Source of the DNA: an uncultured Novosphingobium sp.
GTDB taxonomy: Bacteria; Pseudomonadota; Alphaproteobacteria; Sphingomonadales; Sphingomonadaceae
Assembly: GCA_937897535.1 (NCBI GenBank)
Contig: CALCQB010000101.1
Location: forward strand, 1 to 12,777
DNA length: 12,777 nt
Direction: 5' to 3'
Shown here: positions 6,892-12,777 of the stretch, in pieces
Position numbering within the stretch: the first letter of the stretch is position 1
Layout: the number at the start of each line of letters is the position of its first letter
Notes under the pieces: generated by a model
Told to the model about the DNA's origin: nothing
Databases searched by the model: none
The model's input: only the letters and a program-made list of their open reading frames with translations
Translations under genes and position numbers: made by a program

Positions 6892-8241
6892 TCAGGTCGG
6901 GGCGTCGAACCCGCCCAGCAGCCAGCTGATCGCCCCGATTGACGCCCACAGCCCCGCAAGCATCGCTGCATGGGACCAGGCCAGCTGGCGATGGCGCAAG
7001 GCGATCCCGAGTCCGCCAAGTCCGGCCAGGCTGGCTGCGGCGATGTGCGCGATGACATAGCCGCTCGCACCCAACAGCGGAATTAACCAGATGCCGCCGA
7101 GCGCCAGCGCCGCGATGTAGACGCCATTGAGTACGGCGTAGCGGCGGCGGCGACCAATAGTCAGCTGATAGGCCACGATCATCGAAAAGGCCTGGAACGC
7201 AAATTCGCCGACCAGATACGGCCGCAGTAGGTGCGTGGCCGCGGCAAAGGACGGGGCATAGAACAGCGCGACCACCAGCGGCGCCAGGACAATCGCCGCA
7301 AGACACCCGGCAAAGGATATCGCGAGGCCCAGGCGGATCGACTTGCGCAATTCGGTCCGAACCTCGGCGGTATCGCCCTCGGCAGCGGCGCGGGCGTGAA
7401 GGTGGCCCCAGAAACCAGTCATCACGAACGACAGCAGATAGCTTGAGAGGGCTGTTGCAACTTGCAGATAACCGTTGGCCGCACTGCCATCGAGGGTCAG
7501 CACCTGGCCGCGCAACCAGGTCTGGACGATGTTGGTCGCCGAAATGGTGCCGACCATCAGCGCGCAGTAGCCAAAGATCGGCCTGAGCAGCGCCCACTGC
7601 GGTCGCAGCGCGCCAAGCACCTTTCTGGCAACCTGATTGGGGCCGATCTGAATGGCGTAGCCCAGCAGCAGGATGAGCGGCGCGACCGGCAGCGCCAGGA
7701 TCGCGCCCTCGATCCCGAACGCCCAGGCCGCGCCGCCGATCGCCACGGCATCGAGCACCGCCGACAGGATATTGGCGCGGACATAGACATCGAACCGGTC
7801 GATCAGGAACGCCATGCCTTCCCAGAACCCGCCGGCCAGCGCGCCGAACAGGATCGCCAGCAGGATCGGCCAGCGCAGCGCGGCGGGCTGCAGTTCGGCC
7901 CCAAGAATATTCAACAGCCACGACCCGGCGATGGCCCAGACCAGGGTGACCAACAGCGCATTAATCAAAAGCACTGCCGCCACGGTACCGGCTACTGTTC
8001 CGCCCGCTCGATAGTCCTCGGCTGCGACATGCGGCCGGCCGAGGTTGATCAGCGGAATGGCCAGGCTCATCGAAACCAGCGCGGTGCCGGTGGTGGCGAT
8101 CTGCGCGAGCAGCGAGAAATGCCCGACTCCTTCAACGCCGAGCCACAGCGCCACGATCTTGACCTTGGCGACGCCCATCACCAGCCGCACCGCGCTGAGC
8201 GCGCCGCCGCTCAGCATGTTGCGCAGCGCCAGCCGCTTCAT
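6892..8241 (-). CDS. wzx: Wzx-type polysaccharide flippase (oligosaccharide flippase family)
   Basis: Inner-membrane transporter of the MOP superfamily that moves undecaprenyl-linked repeat units to the periplasm. It has 449 residues, almost entirely hydrophobic segments separated by short basic loops, consistent with 12-14 TM helices. The N-terminus (MKRLALRNML, then KIVALWLGVEGVGHFSLLAQ) carries the positively charged start and LG-x-x-G-x-G-x-x-SLL-x-Q pattern typical of Wzx proteins. The ATG at 8241 overlaps the stop of the upstream glycosyltransferase (ATGA, 4 nt), indicating translational coupling; an in-frame extension to 8280 lies inside that gene and was not used. It is the last gene of the leftward block and its TGA lies 3 bp from the TGA of the convergent amidotransferase. 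A generic MATE transporter is unlikely given the glycan-gene context. Confidence 0.9.
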   Translation of the reverse strand: MKRLALRNMLSGGALSAVRLVMGVAKVKIVALWLGVEGVGHFSLLAQIATTGTALVSMSLAIPLINLGRPHVAAEDYRAGGTVAGTVAAVLLINALLVTLVWAIAGSWLLNILGAELQPAALRWPILLAILFGALAGGFWEGMAFLIDRFDVYVRANILSAVLDAVAIGGAAWAFGIEGAILALPVAPLILLLGYAIQIGPNQVARKVLGALRPQWALLRPIFGYCALMVGTISATNIVQTWLRGQVLTLDGSAANGYLQVATALSSYLLSFVMTGFWGHLHARAAAEGDTAEVRTELRKSIRLGLAISFAGCLAAIVLAPLVVALFYAPSFAAATHLLRPYLVGEFAFQAFSMIVAYQLTIGRRRRYAVLNGVYIAALALGGIWLIPLLGASGYVIAHIAAASLAGLGGLGIALRHRQLAWSHAAMLAGLWASIGAISWLLGGFDAPT

Positions 8242-9380
8242 CCGGCCAGCTCGCGGTACCAGTGCTCGATCCCGCTCCAATAGGCTTGCGCCGAGAAGCT
8301 GCCGAGCACGCGCTCCCGTCCGGCGCGGCCCATTTCAGCCGCACGGGCCGGGTCGCTCGCCAGGCGGTCCATCGCATCGGCGAGGGCTGCGGCGTCGTTC
8401 TGCGGCACGATGAAGCCTTCGACCCCGTCGCTCAATGAGCATTCGCTGCCGGGGAAGTCGGAGAAGATCACCGGTTTTCCGGCGAGCTGGGCCAGCACGG
8501 CGGTCAGCGCCGGGCCCCCTTCGTCGTCGCCCGTTGCGGCCTTGATCGACGGGGCCAGAATGGCGTCGTGCCGTTGGAGTTGCTCGCGGTATGCTGCATC
8601 GAACCCGCGCGGATCGGCGCTTTGCCTGACCGTGACCAAGTCAGTCAGTCCGCGCGAGGCGATCGCGTCATGCAGCCAGCGGTCGGGGCCGTATCCCCAG
8701 CAAGTCAAACGGGCTTCGGGGTGAAGCTGGTGGTGCCGGGCAAAGGCATCGAGCGCAATCAGATGCCCCTTCTTGGCCACGAACCGCGCCGGGATCAGCC
8801 AGTGCGCTACGCGATCCCCGGCTATTCCGATCAGCGGATAGCCGTCCAGATCGAGCGGAAGATTGAGCAGGGCGGTCCGCCCGGGTTCCGCCCCCAGCGT
8901 GATCGCTCGTGCACGGGCCTCGTCGCACAGCACATGGACCCTTGCGGCGGCAGGCAGCAGGCGCTGATAGGCTCGGCGCAAGTGCGGCTCATCCAGTCCT
9001 GCAGAAATGTCGTAACCGTAAAACGAAACGACCGCAGGGATCGCGGACAGGCCAGGGATACCTTCGAGCAAGGCGGCGGTCGTCCCGAAGTGGAAGTGGA
9101 TCACATCGGGGCGATGTTCGGCAATCTGTCGCCGGACCGCGCTGCAAAAGCGCCGCTGATCGAGCGCGCGGCGCAAGCGCTTGATGGCGCGCGTGGCAAG
9201 TCCGCTCGACACATCCTCGCCGATCGTCCGCACCGCCGCGACGCGGGGTTCTGGCGGGGTGGCGCGATCGAGCAGGTGCATGCACAGCAGATCGCTGGCG
9301 AGATCGTGCTGCAGGCACAGGGCATGGCTGCGGTCGAACAGCCCCGGCGAATAGACATCCCACAGATGAAGAATGCGCAT
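8238..9380 (-). CDS. Family 4 glycosyltransferase with a degenerate EX7E motif
   Basis: Probable cytoplasmic GT-B glycosyltransferase for the repeat unit; 380 residues. The N-terminus (MRILHLWDVYSPG) is a typical first Rossmann strand, HFHFG and SFYGYDIS mark the acceptor domain, and PARFVAKKGH begins the donor domain. In the donor site, DDEGGPALTAVLAQLAGKPVIFSDF aligns as the EX7E region over two short stretches (DDEGGPALTAV, then LAGKPVIF): E287 is present but the second Glu position is V295, and neighbouring residues are L296 and A297. The WcaL/AmsK-like group usually has Glu there. The rest of the fold looks intact, so it may be a tolerant subfamily variant. The ATG at 9380 was chosen over a TTG at 9404, which overlaps the upstream methyltransferase and adds eight residues before the first strand. 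The stop overlaps the flippase start. Confidence 0.88.
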   Translation of the reverse strand: MRILHLWDVYSPGLFDRSHALCLQHDLASDLLCMHLLDRATPPEPRVAAVRTIGEDVSSGLATRAIKRLRRALDQRRFCSAVRRQIAEHRPDVIHFHFGTTAALLEGIPGLSAIPAVVSFYGYDISAGLDEPHLRRAYQRLLPAAARVHVLCDEARARAITLGAEPGRTALLNLPLDLDGYPLIGIAGDRVAHWLIPARFVAKKGHLIALDAFARHHQLHPEARLTCWGYGPDRWLHDAIASRGLTDLVTVRQSADPRGFDAAYREQLQRHDAILAPSIKAATGDDEGGPALTAVLAQLAGKPVIFSDFPGSECSLSDGVEGFIVPQNDAAALADAMDRLASDPARAAEMGRAGRERVLGSFSAQAYWSGIEHWYRELAG

Positions 9381-9390
9381 GGCCGCGAGC

Positions 9391-10035
9391 TCAGCGCCGG
9401 GCAATCGCGATGATCGACTTCGCCCGGATCAGCGGCAGCTCGTCATCGCGGCCGCGCTCGAGGATCAGGATCGCGCACCACAGCTTGAACCAGAGTCTGC
9501 CGAGCAAGCCATAGACCTTGCGGCCGATCGAGCCGGACGGAAACTGCACGCCGAACAGCTCGCCGACGGTCAGTCCCTGCGATTCGAGCAGGCGGACGAT
9601 GCCTTTCTCGTTGTAGGCGGTCTGGATGAAGGGGTCCTTCGCCTCGGTGAAGCGGGCCGATGGGAGCGAGCCATTGAAGATCTCGACCAGCAGCACGCCC
9701 TGGTCAGCCAGCTTGTCGCGGAGCGCAGCGACAAAGGCCGGTGCCTCGCGGCGGGTCAGGTAATAAATCATCTGCTTGACCACGATCAGCGCGTAGCTGC
9801 CGGGTAGCGACTGGACGAACGAACCGTCGGCCGGCTCCGCTATGATCGTGACTCCGTCGAGCTTTGCCAGCGGCGCCAGCGCGGCTGCGTCGATATCGAC
9901 CGCGGTGATGTTGCGATAGCCCAGGCCGTGGGCGTAGCGAACGAAGTCGCCGTCGCCGCAGCCAATATCGATGATCGCCGCATCGCGGTCAGCCGGCAGG
10001 AAGCGGCGATAGTTGAGGTCGTAGTAGTCGCTCAT
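9391..10035 (-). CDS. Class I SAM-dependent methyltransferase (214 aa)
   Basis: Small-molecule or glycan methyltransferase using S-adenosylmethionine; the acceptor is unknown. Motif I is IIDIGCGDGDF (about 21-31), motif II ITAVDID ends about residue 46, and VVKQMIYYLTRREAPAF resembles the motif IV/V region found in methyltransferases of O-antigen and EPS loci. LADQGVLLVEIFNGS gives the post-motif strand. The MSDYYDLNYRRFL start at 10035 gives the usual N-terminal length for this group and lies 4 nt after the upstream gene's stop; the longer in-frame extension to 10128 is basic, unstructured-looking sequence within the upstream gene and was rejected. The C-terminus is basic and hydrophobic (GLLGRLWFKLWCAILIL), possibly a membrane-contacting helix. 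Position between another methyltransferase and a glycosyltransferase suggests it modifies a sugar of the repeat unit, by O- or N-methylation. Confidence 0.88.
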   Translation of the reverse strand: MSDYYDLNYRRFLPADRDAAIIDIGCGDGDFVRYAHGLGYRNITAVDIDAAALAPLAKLDGVTIIAEPADGSFVQSLPGSYALIVVKQMIYYLTRREAPAFVAALRDKLADQGVLLVEIFNGSLPSARFTEAKDPFIQTAYNEKGIVRLLESQGLTVGELFGVQFPSGSIGRKVYGLLGRLWFKLWCAILILERGRDDELPLIRAKSIIAIARR

Positions 10036-10039
10036 CGTT

Positions 10040-10834
10040 TCATGCCCGCCGCAGCACATAGATATGGGCGATGCCGCCGATTGCCTTGCCAAGCGCCTTG
10101 CGTAGCGCCGGTGGCAGGGCCCGGCCAAGCAGGTAGTCGCCCGAGGCCAGCATGCCGTTGTTACCGTAGTGGGCGATCGTCCAGCCAGTGCCGGTGAAAT
10201 AGCGATCCCACTGGCGCTTCGAGTAGCGCGACAGCTCAGTCAGCGGGGTGCCGACAGCGCCGTGGGTTGGCGGCAGCAACCTGGCGCGGATCTTGGACCC
10301 AAGCGAACGGGGCGCTACTGGCACGGAGGTCTGGGCATCTGAAAGGATTGCGGCAGGTTCAGCTTGCGGCCCAAGCAATCGCCGCCGCAAGACCCGCAGC
10401 AGATCGATGGCCTGGCCGGGGTAGTAGCTCAGCAGTGAAATGAACCGCCACTGTGGATTGGGCAGCAGGTGAACCGCAACTCCGCTCGGTCGCAGCACCC
10501 GGCGCATTTCGGCGTTCAGCGCATCCAGTTTGGTGACATGTTCGAGCACGTTGGAACTGTAGACGACATCGAACGATGCGTCATCAAACGGCAGGTGCTC
10601 GCCGTCATAGTCGATGATCGGCCAGACCCGCGCCCGGGCATGGTTGCTGATCTCCGACGAAGGCGGCAGGTCGACCCCCACGACATCGAACCCGCGCTCT
10701 GCCAGCGCCCTGGCTTGCCAACCGGTGCCCGAGCCGATTTCCAGCACCCGCGCGCCGGAACCGGCGGCTTCGCGGATGATCGCTTCGGTCTGCTCCAGCT
10801 CGGCCAGGCGAAAGAGTTCGAAGGCGGAAGCCAT
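10040..10834 (-). CDS. Class I SAM-dependent methyltransferase (264 aa)
   Basis: Methyltransf_11-like enzyme of unknown acceptor. Motif I is VLEIGSGTG (30-38), the acidic residue of motif II is D55 (VVGVDLP), and FDVVYSSNVLEHV (about 91-103) with RRVLRPSG form the usual later core. The region after about 125 (PNPQWRFISLLSYYPGQ, then a Pro/Arg-rich loop and a C-terminal lobe with RQWDRYF-like sequence) is an extension likely to shape the acceptor site. The ATG at 10834 starts 8 nt after the aminotransferase stop; a TTG at 10852 overlapping that gene would add six residues. It follows the dTDP-aminosugar genes directly and may act on their product, but similar proteins in O-antigen clusters have varied or unknown targets. 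No close resemblance to TylM1/DesVI N-methyltransferases was recognised by eye. Confidence 0.88.
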   Translation of the reverse strand: MASAFELFRLAELEQTEAIIREAAGSGARVLEIGSGTGWQARALAERGFDVVGVDLPPSSEISNHARARVWPIIDYDGEHLPFDDASFDVVYSSNVLEHVTKLDALNAEMRRVLRPSGVAVHLLPNPQWRFISLLSYYPGQAIDLLRVLRRRLLGPQAEPAAILSDAQTSVPVAPRSLGSKIRARLLPPTHGAVGTPLTELSRYSKRQWDRYFTGTGWTIAHYGNNGMLASGDYLLGRALPPALRKALGKAIGGIAHIYVLRRA

Positions 10835-10842
10835 GGGTCCGC

Positions 10843-11943
10843 TCAGCAGCAAGCAGCGCGCACGGCGGCGATCACCTGCTCGGTCTGCGCATCGCTGACG
10901 TGCGGCCCCATCGGCAGCGACAGCACTTCATCCGCCAGCCGGTCCGACAGCGGCCAGTTGCCTGCCTGGCTGGCGAATTCGGCATAGGCGGCTTGGCGGT
11001 AAGGCGGGATTGGATAGTGCATCGCGGTCTGGATCCCGGCCTCGGTTAACTGCCGGGCTACCGCGTCGCGGTTGGCGGTGCGAATGACGTAGAGATGCCA
11101 AGCATGGACCGCCTGGTTGCCAACCGTCTGCGGCGCGATCAGATCGAGCCCGGCAAAGGCCGCCGCATAGCGATCGGCTAGGATCTGGCGGCGCTGCTGC
11201 CAGCTGGGCAAGTGCCGCAGCTTGACTCCCAGGATCGCCGCCTGCAGCGGGTCGAGCCGGCTGTTGACGCCCTTGACCGCGTTGACGTTCTTCACCGCCG
11301 AACCGTAATTGCGCAGCAGCCTGATCCGTTCGGCCAGCTCGGCATTGTCGGTAGTGACGGCACCGCCGTCGCCATAGGCGCCCAGGTTCTTGGTCGGGTA
11401 AAAGCTCCACGCGACAATATCGCCGTGGCTGCCGATCGGCTTCCCGGCAATCGCTGCGCCATGCGACTGGGCGGCGTCCTCGATCACCAGTAGCCCGTGC
11501 GCCCGGGCCAGCTCCATCAGCTGGTCCATCGCCGCCGGATGGCCGTAGAGGTGGACCGGCATGATCGCCTTGGTCCGGGGGGTAATCGCCGCGGCCACCA
11601 GCTGCGAATCGAGGCAATGGGTGGCTGGGTCCGGCTCGACCGGCACCGGAACCGCGCCGACCATCGAAACGGCAAGCCAGCTGGCGATATAGGTGTTGGC
11701 CGGGACGATCACCTCGTCGCCTGGGCCGACTTCAAGCGCTTTTAACCCCAGCGCCAGCGCATCGAGCCCGTTGCCGACCCCGACCCCATGTGCCGCTCCG
11801 CAGAACGCCGCGAAATCGGTCTCGAACTGCTCCACTTCGGGCCCGCCGATGTAGTAACCGGAACCAAGCACCCGCGCAGTAGCGGCGTCAATCTCGTCCT
11901 TGAGTTCGGCATAGGTCGCCGCGACATCGGTGACCGGGATCAT
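10843..11943 (-). CDS. fdtB: DegT/DnrJ/EryC1 sugar aminotransferase, FdtB/QdtB-like
   Basis: PLP-dependent nucleotide-sugar aminotransferase, predicted to convert a dTDP-3-keto-6-deoxyhexose to the 3-amino-3,6-dideoxy sugar with glutamate as donor. 366 residues, usual family length. The PLP Lys is K185 in SFYPTKNLGAYGDGG; EDAAQSHG (D156, Q159) holds the ring-nitrogen and cofactor contacts; GNGLDAL near residue 60 and ANTYIAS near 84 fit the fold, and NYGS followed by GVNSRLDPLQAAIL is the conserved dimer-face region. The ATG overlaps the stop of the FdtA-like gene (ATGA) and has GGAG 7 nt upstream, one of the clearer ribosome sites here. Adjacency to an FdtA-like ketoisomerase is the reason for calling a 3-aminotransferase rather than a C4 enzyme such as ArnB or PglE. 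Specificity itself is an inference. Confidence 0.92.
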   Translation of the reverse strand: MIPVTDVAATYAELKDEIDAATARVLGSGYYIGGPEVEQFETDFAAFCGAAHGVGVGNGLDALALGLKALEVGPGDEVIVPANTYIASWLAVSMVGAVPVPVEPDPATHCLDSQLVAAAITPRTKAIMPVHLYGHPAAMDQLMELARAHGLLVIEDAAQSHGAAIAGKPIGSHGDIVAWSFYPTKNLGAYGDGGAVTTDNAELAERIRLLRNYGSAVKNVNAVKGVNSRLDPLQAAILGVKLRHLPSWQQRRQILADRYAAAFAGLDLIAPQTVGNQAVHAWHLYVIRTANRDAVARQLTEAGIQTAMHYPIPPYRQAAYAEFASQAGNWPLSDRLADEVLSLPMGPHVSDAQTEQVIAAVRAACC

Positions 11944-12347
11944 CGCGAGGCTCCGGCCAGGGCGACAAATTCGGCATAGTCGGAAATGTAGTCGCCGCGA
12001 TCGTACCGGTCGGAAGTCAGCACAACCAGCACCGCATCGGCGCCGACGTAGGTCTGCTCACCCCAGATCATCGGGGGAATGTGCAAGCCTTGCGAGACCC
12101 GGTCGAGCCGGACGGTCTGGCGGTGCCGGCCGTCGTCGAGCGTGACCTCCACCGCACCCGCGGTGACGATCAGGAACTGGTGGCAGCTCTTGTGGGCATG
12201 AAAACCCCGGGTGGTGCCCGCTTCCACACCGTGGACAATAAACAGGCGCTCGACCGCGAACGGCAAGTTCTCGGCCGTCTCCGCCACGGTCAAGGCCCCG
12301 CGCGGATCCACAACCGTCCTGAGTTCGATGGGCAATAAGTCGGTCAT
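11940..12347 (-). CDS. fdtA: dTDP-4-keto-6-deoxyglucose 3,4-ketoisomerase, FdtA/QdtA-like cupin
   Basis: Small cytoplasmic cupin (135 residues) of the WxcM/FdtA group that moves the keto group of dTDP-4-keto-6-deoxyglucose from C4 to C3, supplying the aminotransferase that follows. The active-site signature RGFHAHK is present with H50 and H52, matching the essential His pair known for FdtA; DDG and the C-terminal SDRYDRGDYISDY match FdtA closely. The N-terminal DPRGALT (R16-G17) resembles the RG pair I recall for FdtA, which would favour the galacto product (Fuc3N branch) over the gluco product of QdtA; this recall is unverified. The ATG at 12347 has no good SD (CTCTCCCC precedes it). It overlaps the aminotransferase start by 4 nt. 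WxcM-type homologues are sometimes fused to an acyltransferase; no such domain is present here. Confidence 0.92.
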   Translation of the reverse strand: MTDLLPIELRTVVDPRGALTVAETAENLPFAVERLFIVHGVEAGTTRGFHAHKSCHQFLIVTAGAVEVTLDDGRHRQTVRLDRVSQGLHIPPMIWGEQTYVGADAVLVVLTSDRYDRGDYISDYAEFVALAGASR

Positions 12348-12374
12348 CGGGGAGAGGCCTGCAATTTCGTGGAG

Positions 12375-12442
12375 GTTGGAGCCGATTGGCTGGAAAGGGT
12401 CAACACGAGGCCTGTCCTAGCCCATTTACCGAGCCCGTTCAA
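12375..12442 (-). promoter_or_regulatory. Possible promoter pair upstream of fdtA
   Basis: In the 130-bp gap before fdtA there are two leftward sigma70-like candidates: TTGAAC (12442-12437) with 17 nt to TAGGAC (12419-12414), and TTGACC (12403-12398) with 17 nt to TCCAAC (12380-12375). The -10 boxes match the consensus at only 3 of 6 positions, so both are weak. The gap is the longest inside this leftward block, which makes an internal promoter plausible. An 8-bp direct repeat GAGGCCTG (12354-12361 and 12407-12414) also lies here. Confidence 0.25.
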
Positions 12443-12477
12443 ACGACTGGATCGCAGTACGGCGGAACCTGGAGGCA

Positions 12478-12777
12478 TCAGAATTTCCGCAATACGACAT
12501 GCATCTGCAACCCGCTGTTGCCGATCCGCATCAAGCTGCGAAACAGCCCGTGGGTGAAGCCGGGAACCTGCCGGACGGTGCCGATCTCGTACTGAACCTC
12601 GGCCAGTTCGTACCCGGCCTTGGTCCCGTGCTGGCGGAACGAGCGCGAATCGAATTCGTAGATATGGAACGGGCTGTGCATCGGGCTGAGATGGGTGACC
12701 ATGTTCGCCCGCTGGATCGCGAAGAAATCCGCCCTCGACCTCAAGACGCCGTTTAATTTCGTGAGCACGGCCGACAT
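12478..12777 (-). CDS. Class I SAM-dependent methyltransferase, C-terminal part (5' end beyond window)
   Basis: About 99 codons at the 3' end of a longer gene; the ATG at the window edge is internal, since this part has no SAM-binding motif. The segment THLSPMHSPFHIYEF followed by DSRSFRQHGTKAGYEL and IGTVRQVPG is the C-terminal region typical of Methyltransf_23-like enzymes of EPS and O-antigen loci, where the H-x(5)-P-x-H-x-YEF stretch follows the SAM fold. The stop is TGA at 12480-12478, 130 bp before the FdtA-like gene. It would be the third methyltransferase of the leftward block. Target unknown; the call rests on the C-terminal pattern only. Confidence 0.72.
   Translation of the reverse strand: MSAVLTKLNGVLRSRADFFAIQRANMVTHLSPMHSPFHIYEFDSRSFRQHGTKAGYELAEVQYEIGTVRQVPGFTHGLFRSLMRIGNSGLQMHVVLRKF

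Noticed and set aside
1..12777. Tandem repeats, CRISPR-like arrays, IS ends or tRNA genes
   Set aside because: None was seen; the window is almost wholly coding and only short direct or inverted repeats occur in the gaps.

Overview
This window looks like part of an extracellular or capsular polysaccharide (EPS/CPS) locus from a high-GC Gram-negative bacterium. The GC-rich codon usage, the GumB/GumC-like export pair and the dense, overlapping gene order suggest an alphaproteobacterium, most likely a sphingomonad. That taxonomic placement is an inference from style and family resemblance; no rRNA or other marker gene is present.

Layout. Three transcription blocks are visible. (A) A minus-strand block, positions 4768 down to 1: an EpsG-like membrane polymerase, a GT4 glycosyltransferase, a short GumB/Wza-type export lipoprotein, and a Wzc/GumC-type chain-length protein with a fused BY-kinase domain. 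The last gene runs off the left edge just after its Walker A and A' motifs. (B) A single plus-strand gene, 4957-6888: a glutamine-hydrolysing asparagine-synthetase-like amidotransferase, divergent from block A across 188 bp. (C) A minus-strand block, 12777 down to 6892: the 3' end of a SAM methyltransferase (cut by the right edge), then FdtA-like sugar 3,4-ketoisomerase, FdtB-like sugar aminotransferase, two more SAM methyltransferases, a second GT4 glycosyltransferase and a Wzx-type flippase. Blocks B and C end tail to tail with only 3 bp between stop codons.

How the genes fit together (inference from family knowledge). FdtA and FdtB would convert dTDP-4-keto-6-deoxyglucose into a dTDP-3-amino-3,6-dideoxyhexose. 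The methyltransferases and the amidotransferase could decorate sugars or uronic acids. The GT4 enzymes would assemble the lipid-linked repeat unit, Wzx would flip it, the EpsG-like protein would polymerise it in the periplasm, and the Wzc and GumB/Wza proteins would control length and export the polymer. The initiating phosphoglycosyltransferase, the dTDP-sugar precursor genes (rmlA/rmlB) and any aminosugar N-acyltransferase are not in the window.

No tRNA, rRNA, CRISPR array, insertion sequence or other mobile element was seen, and no gene-free stretch exceeds 188 bp. The locus is of a recognisable type. The points worth checking are the amino-sugar branch without an acyltransferase but with several methyltransferases, a GT4 enzyme with a degenerate EX7E motif, and unusual start and stop arrangements around epsG, the first GT4 gene and the export lipoprotein.
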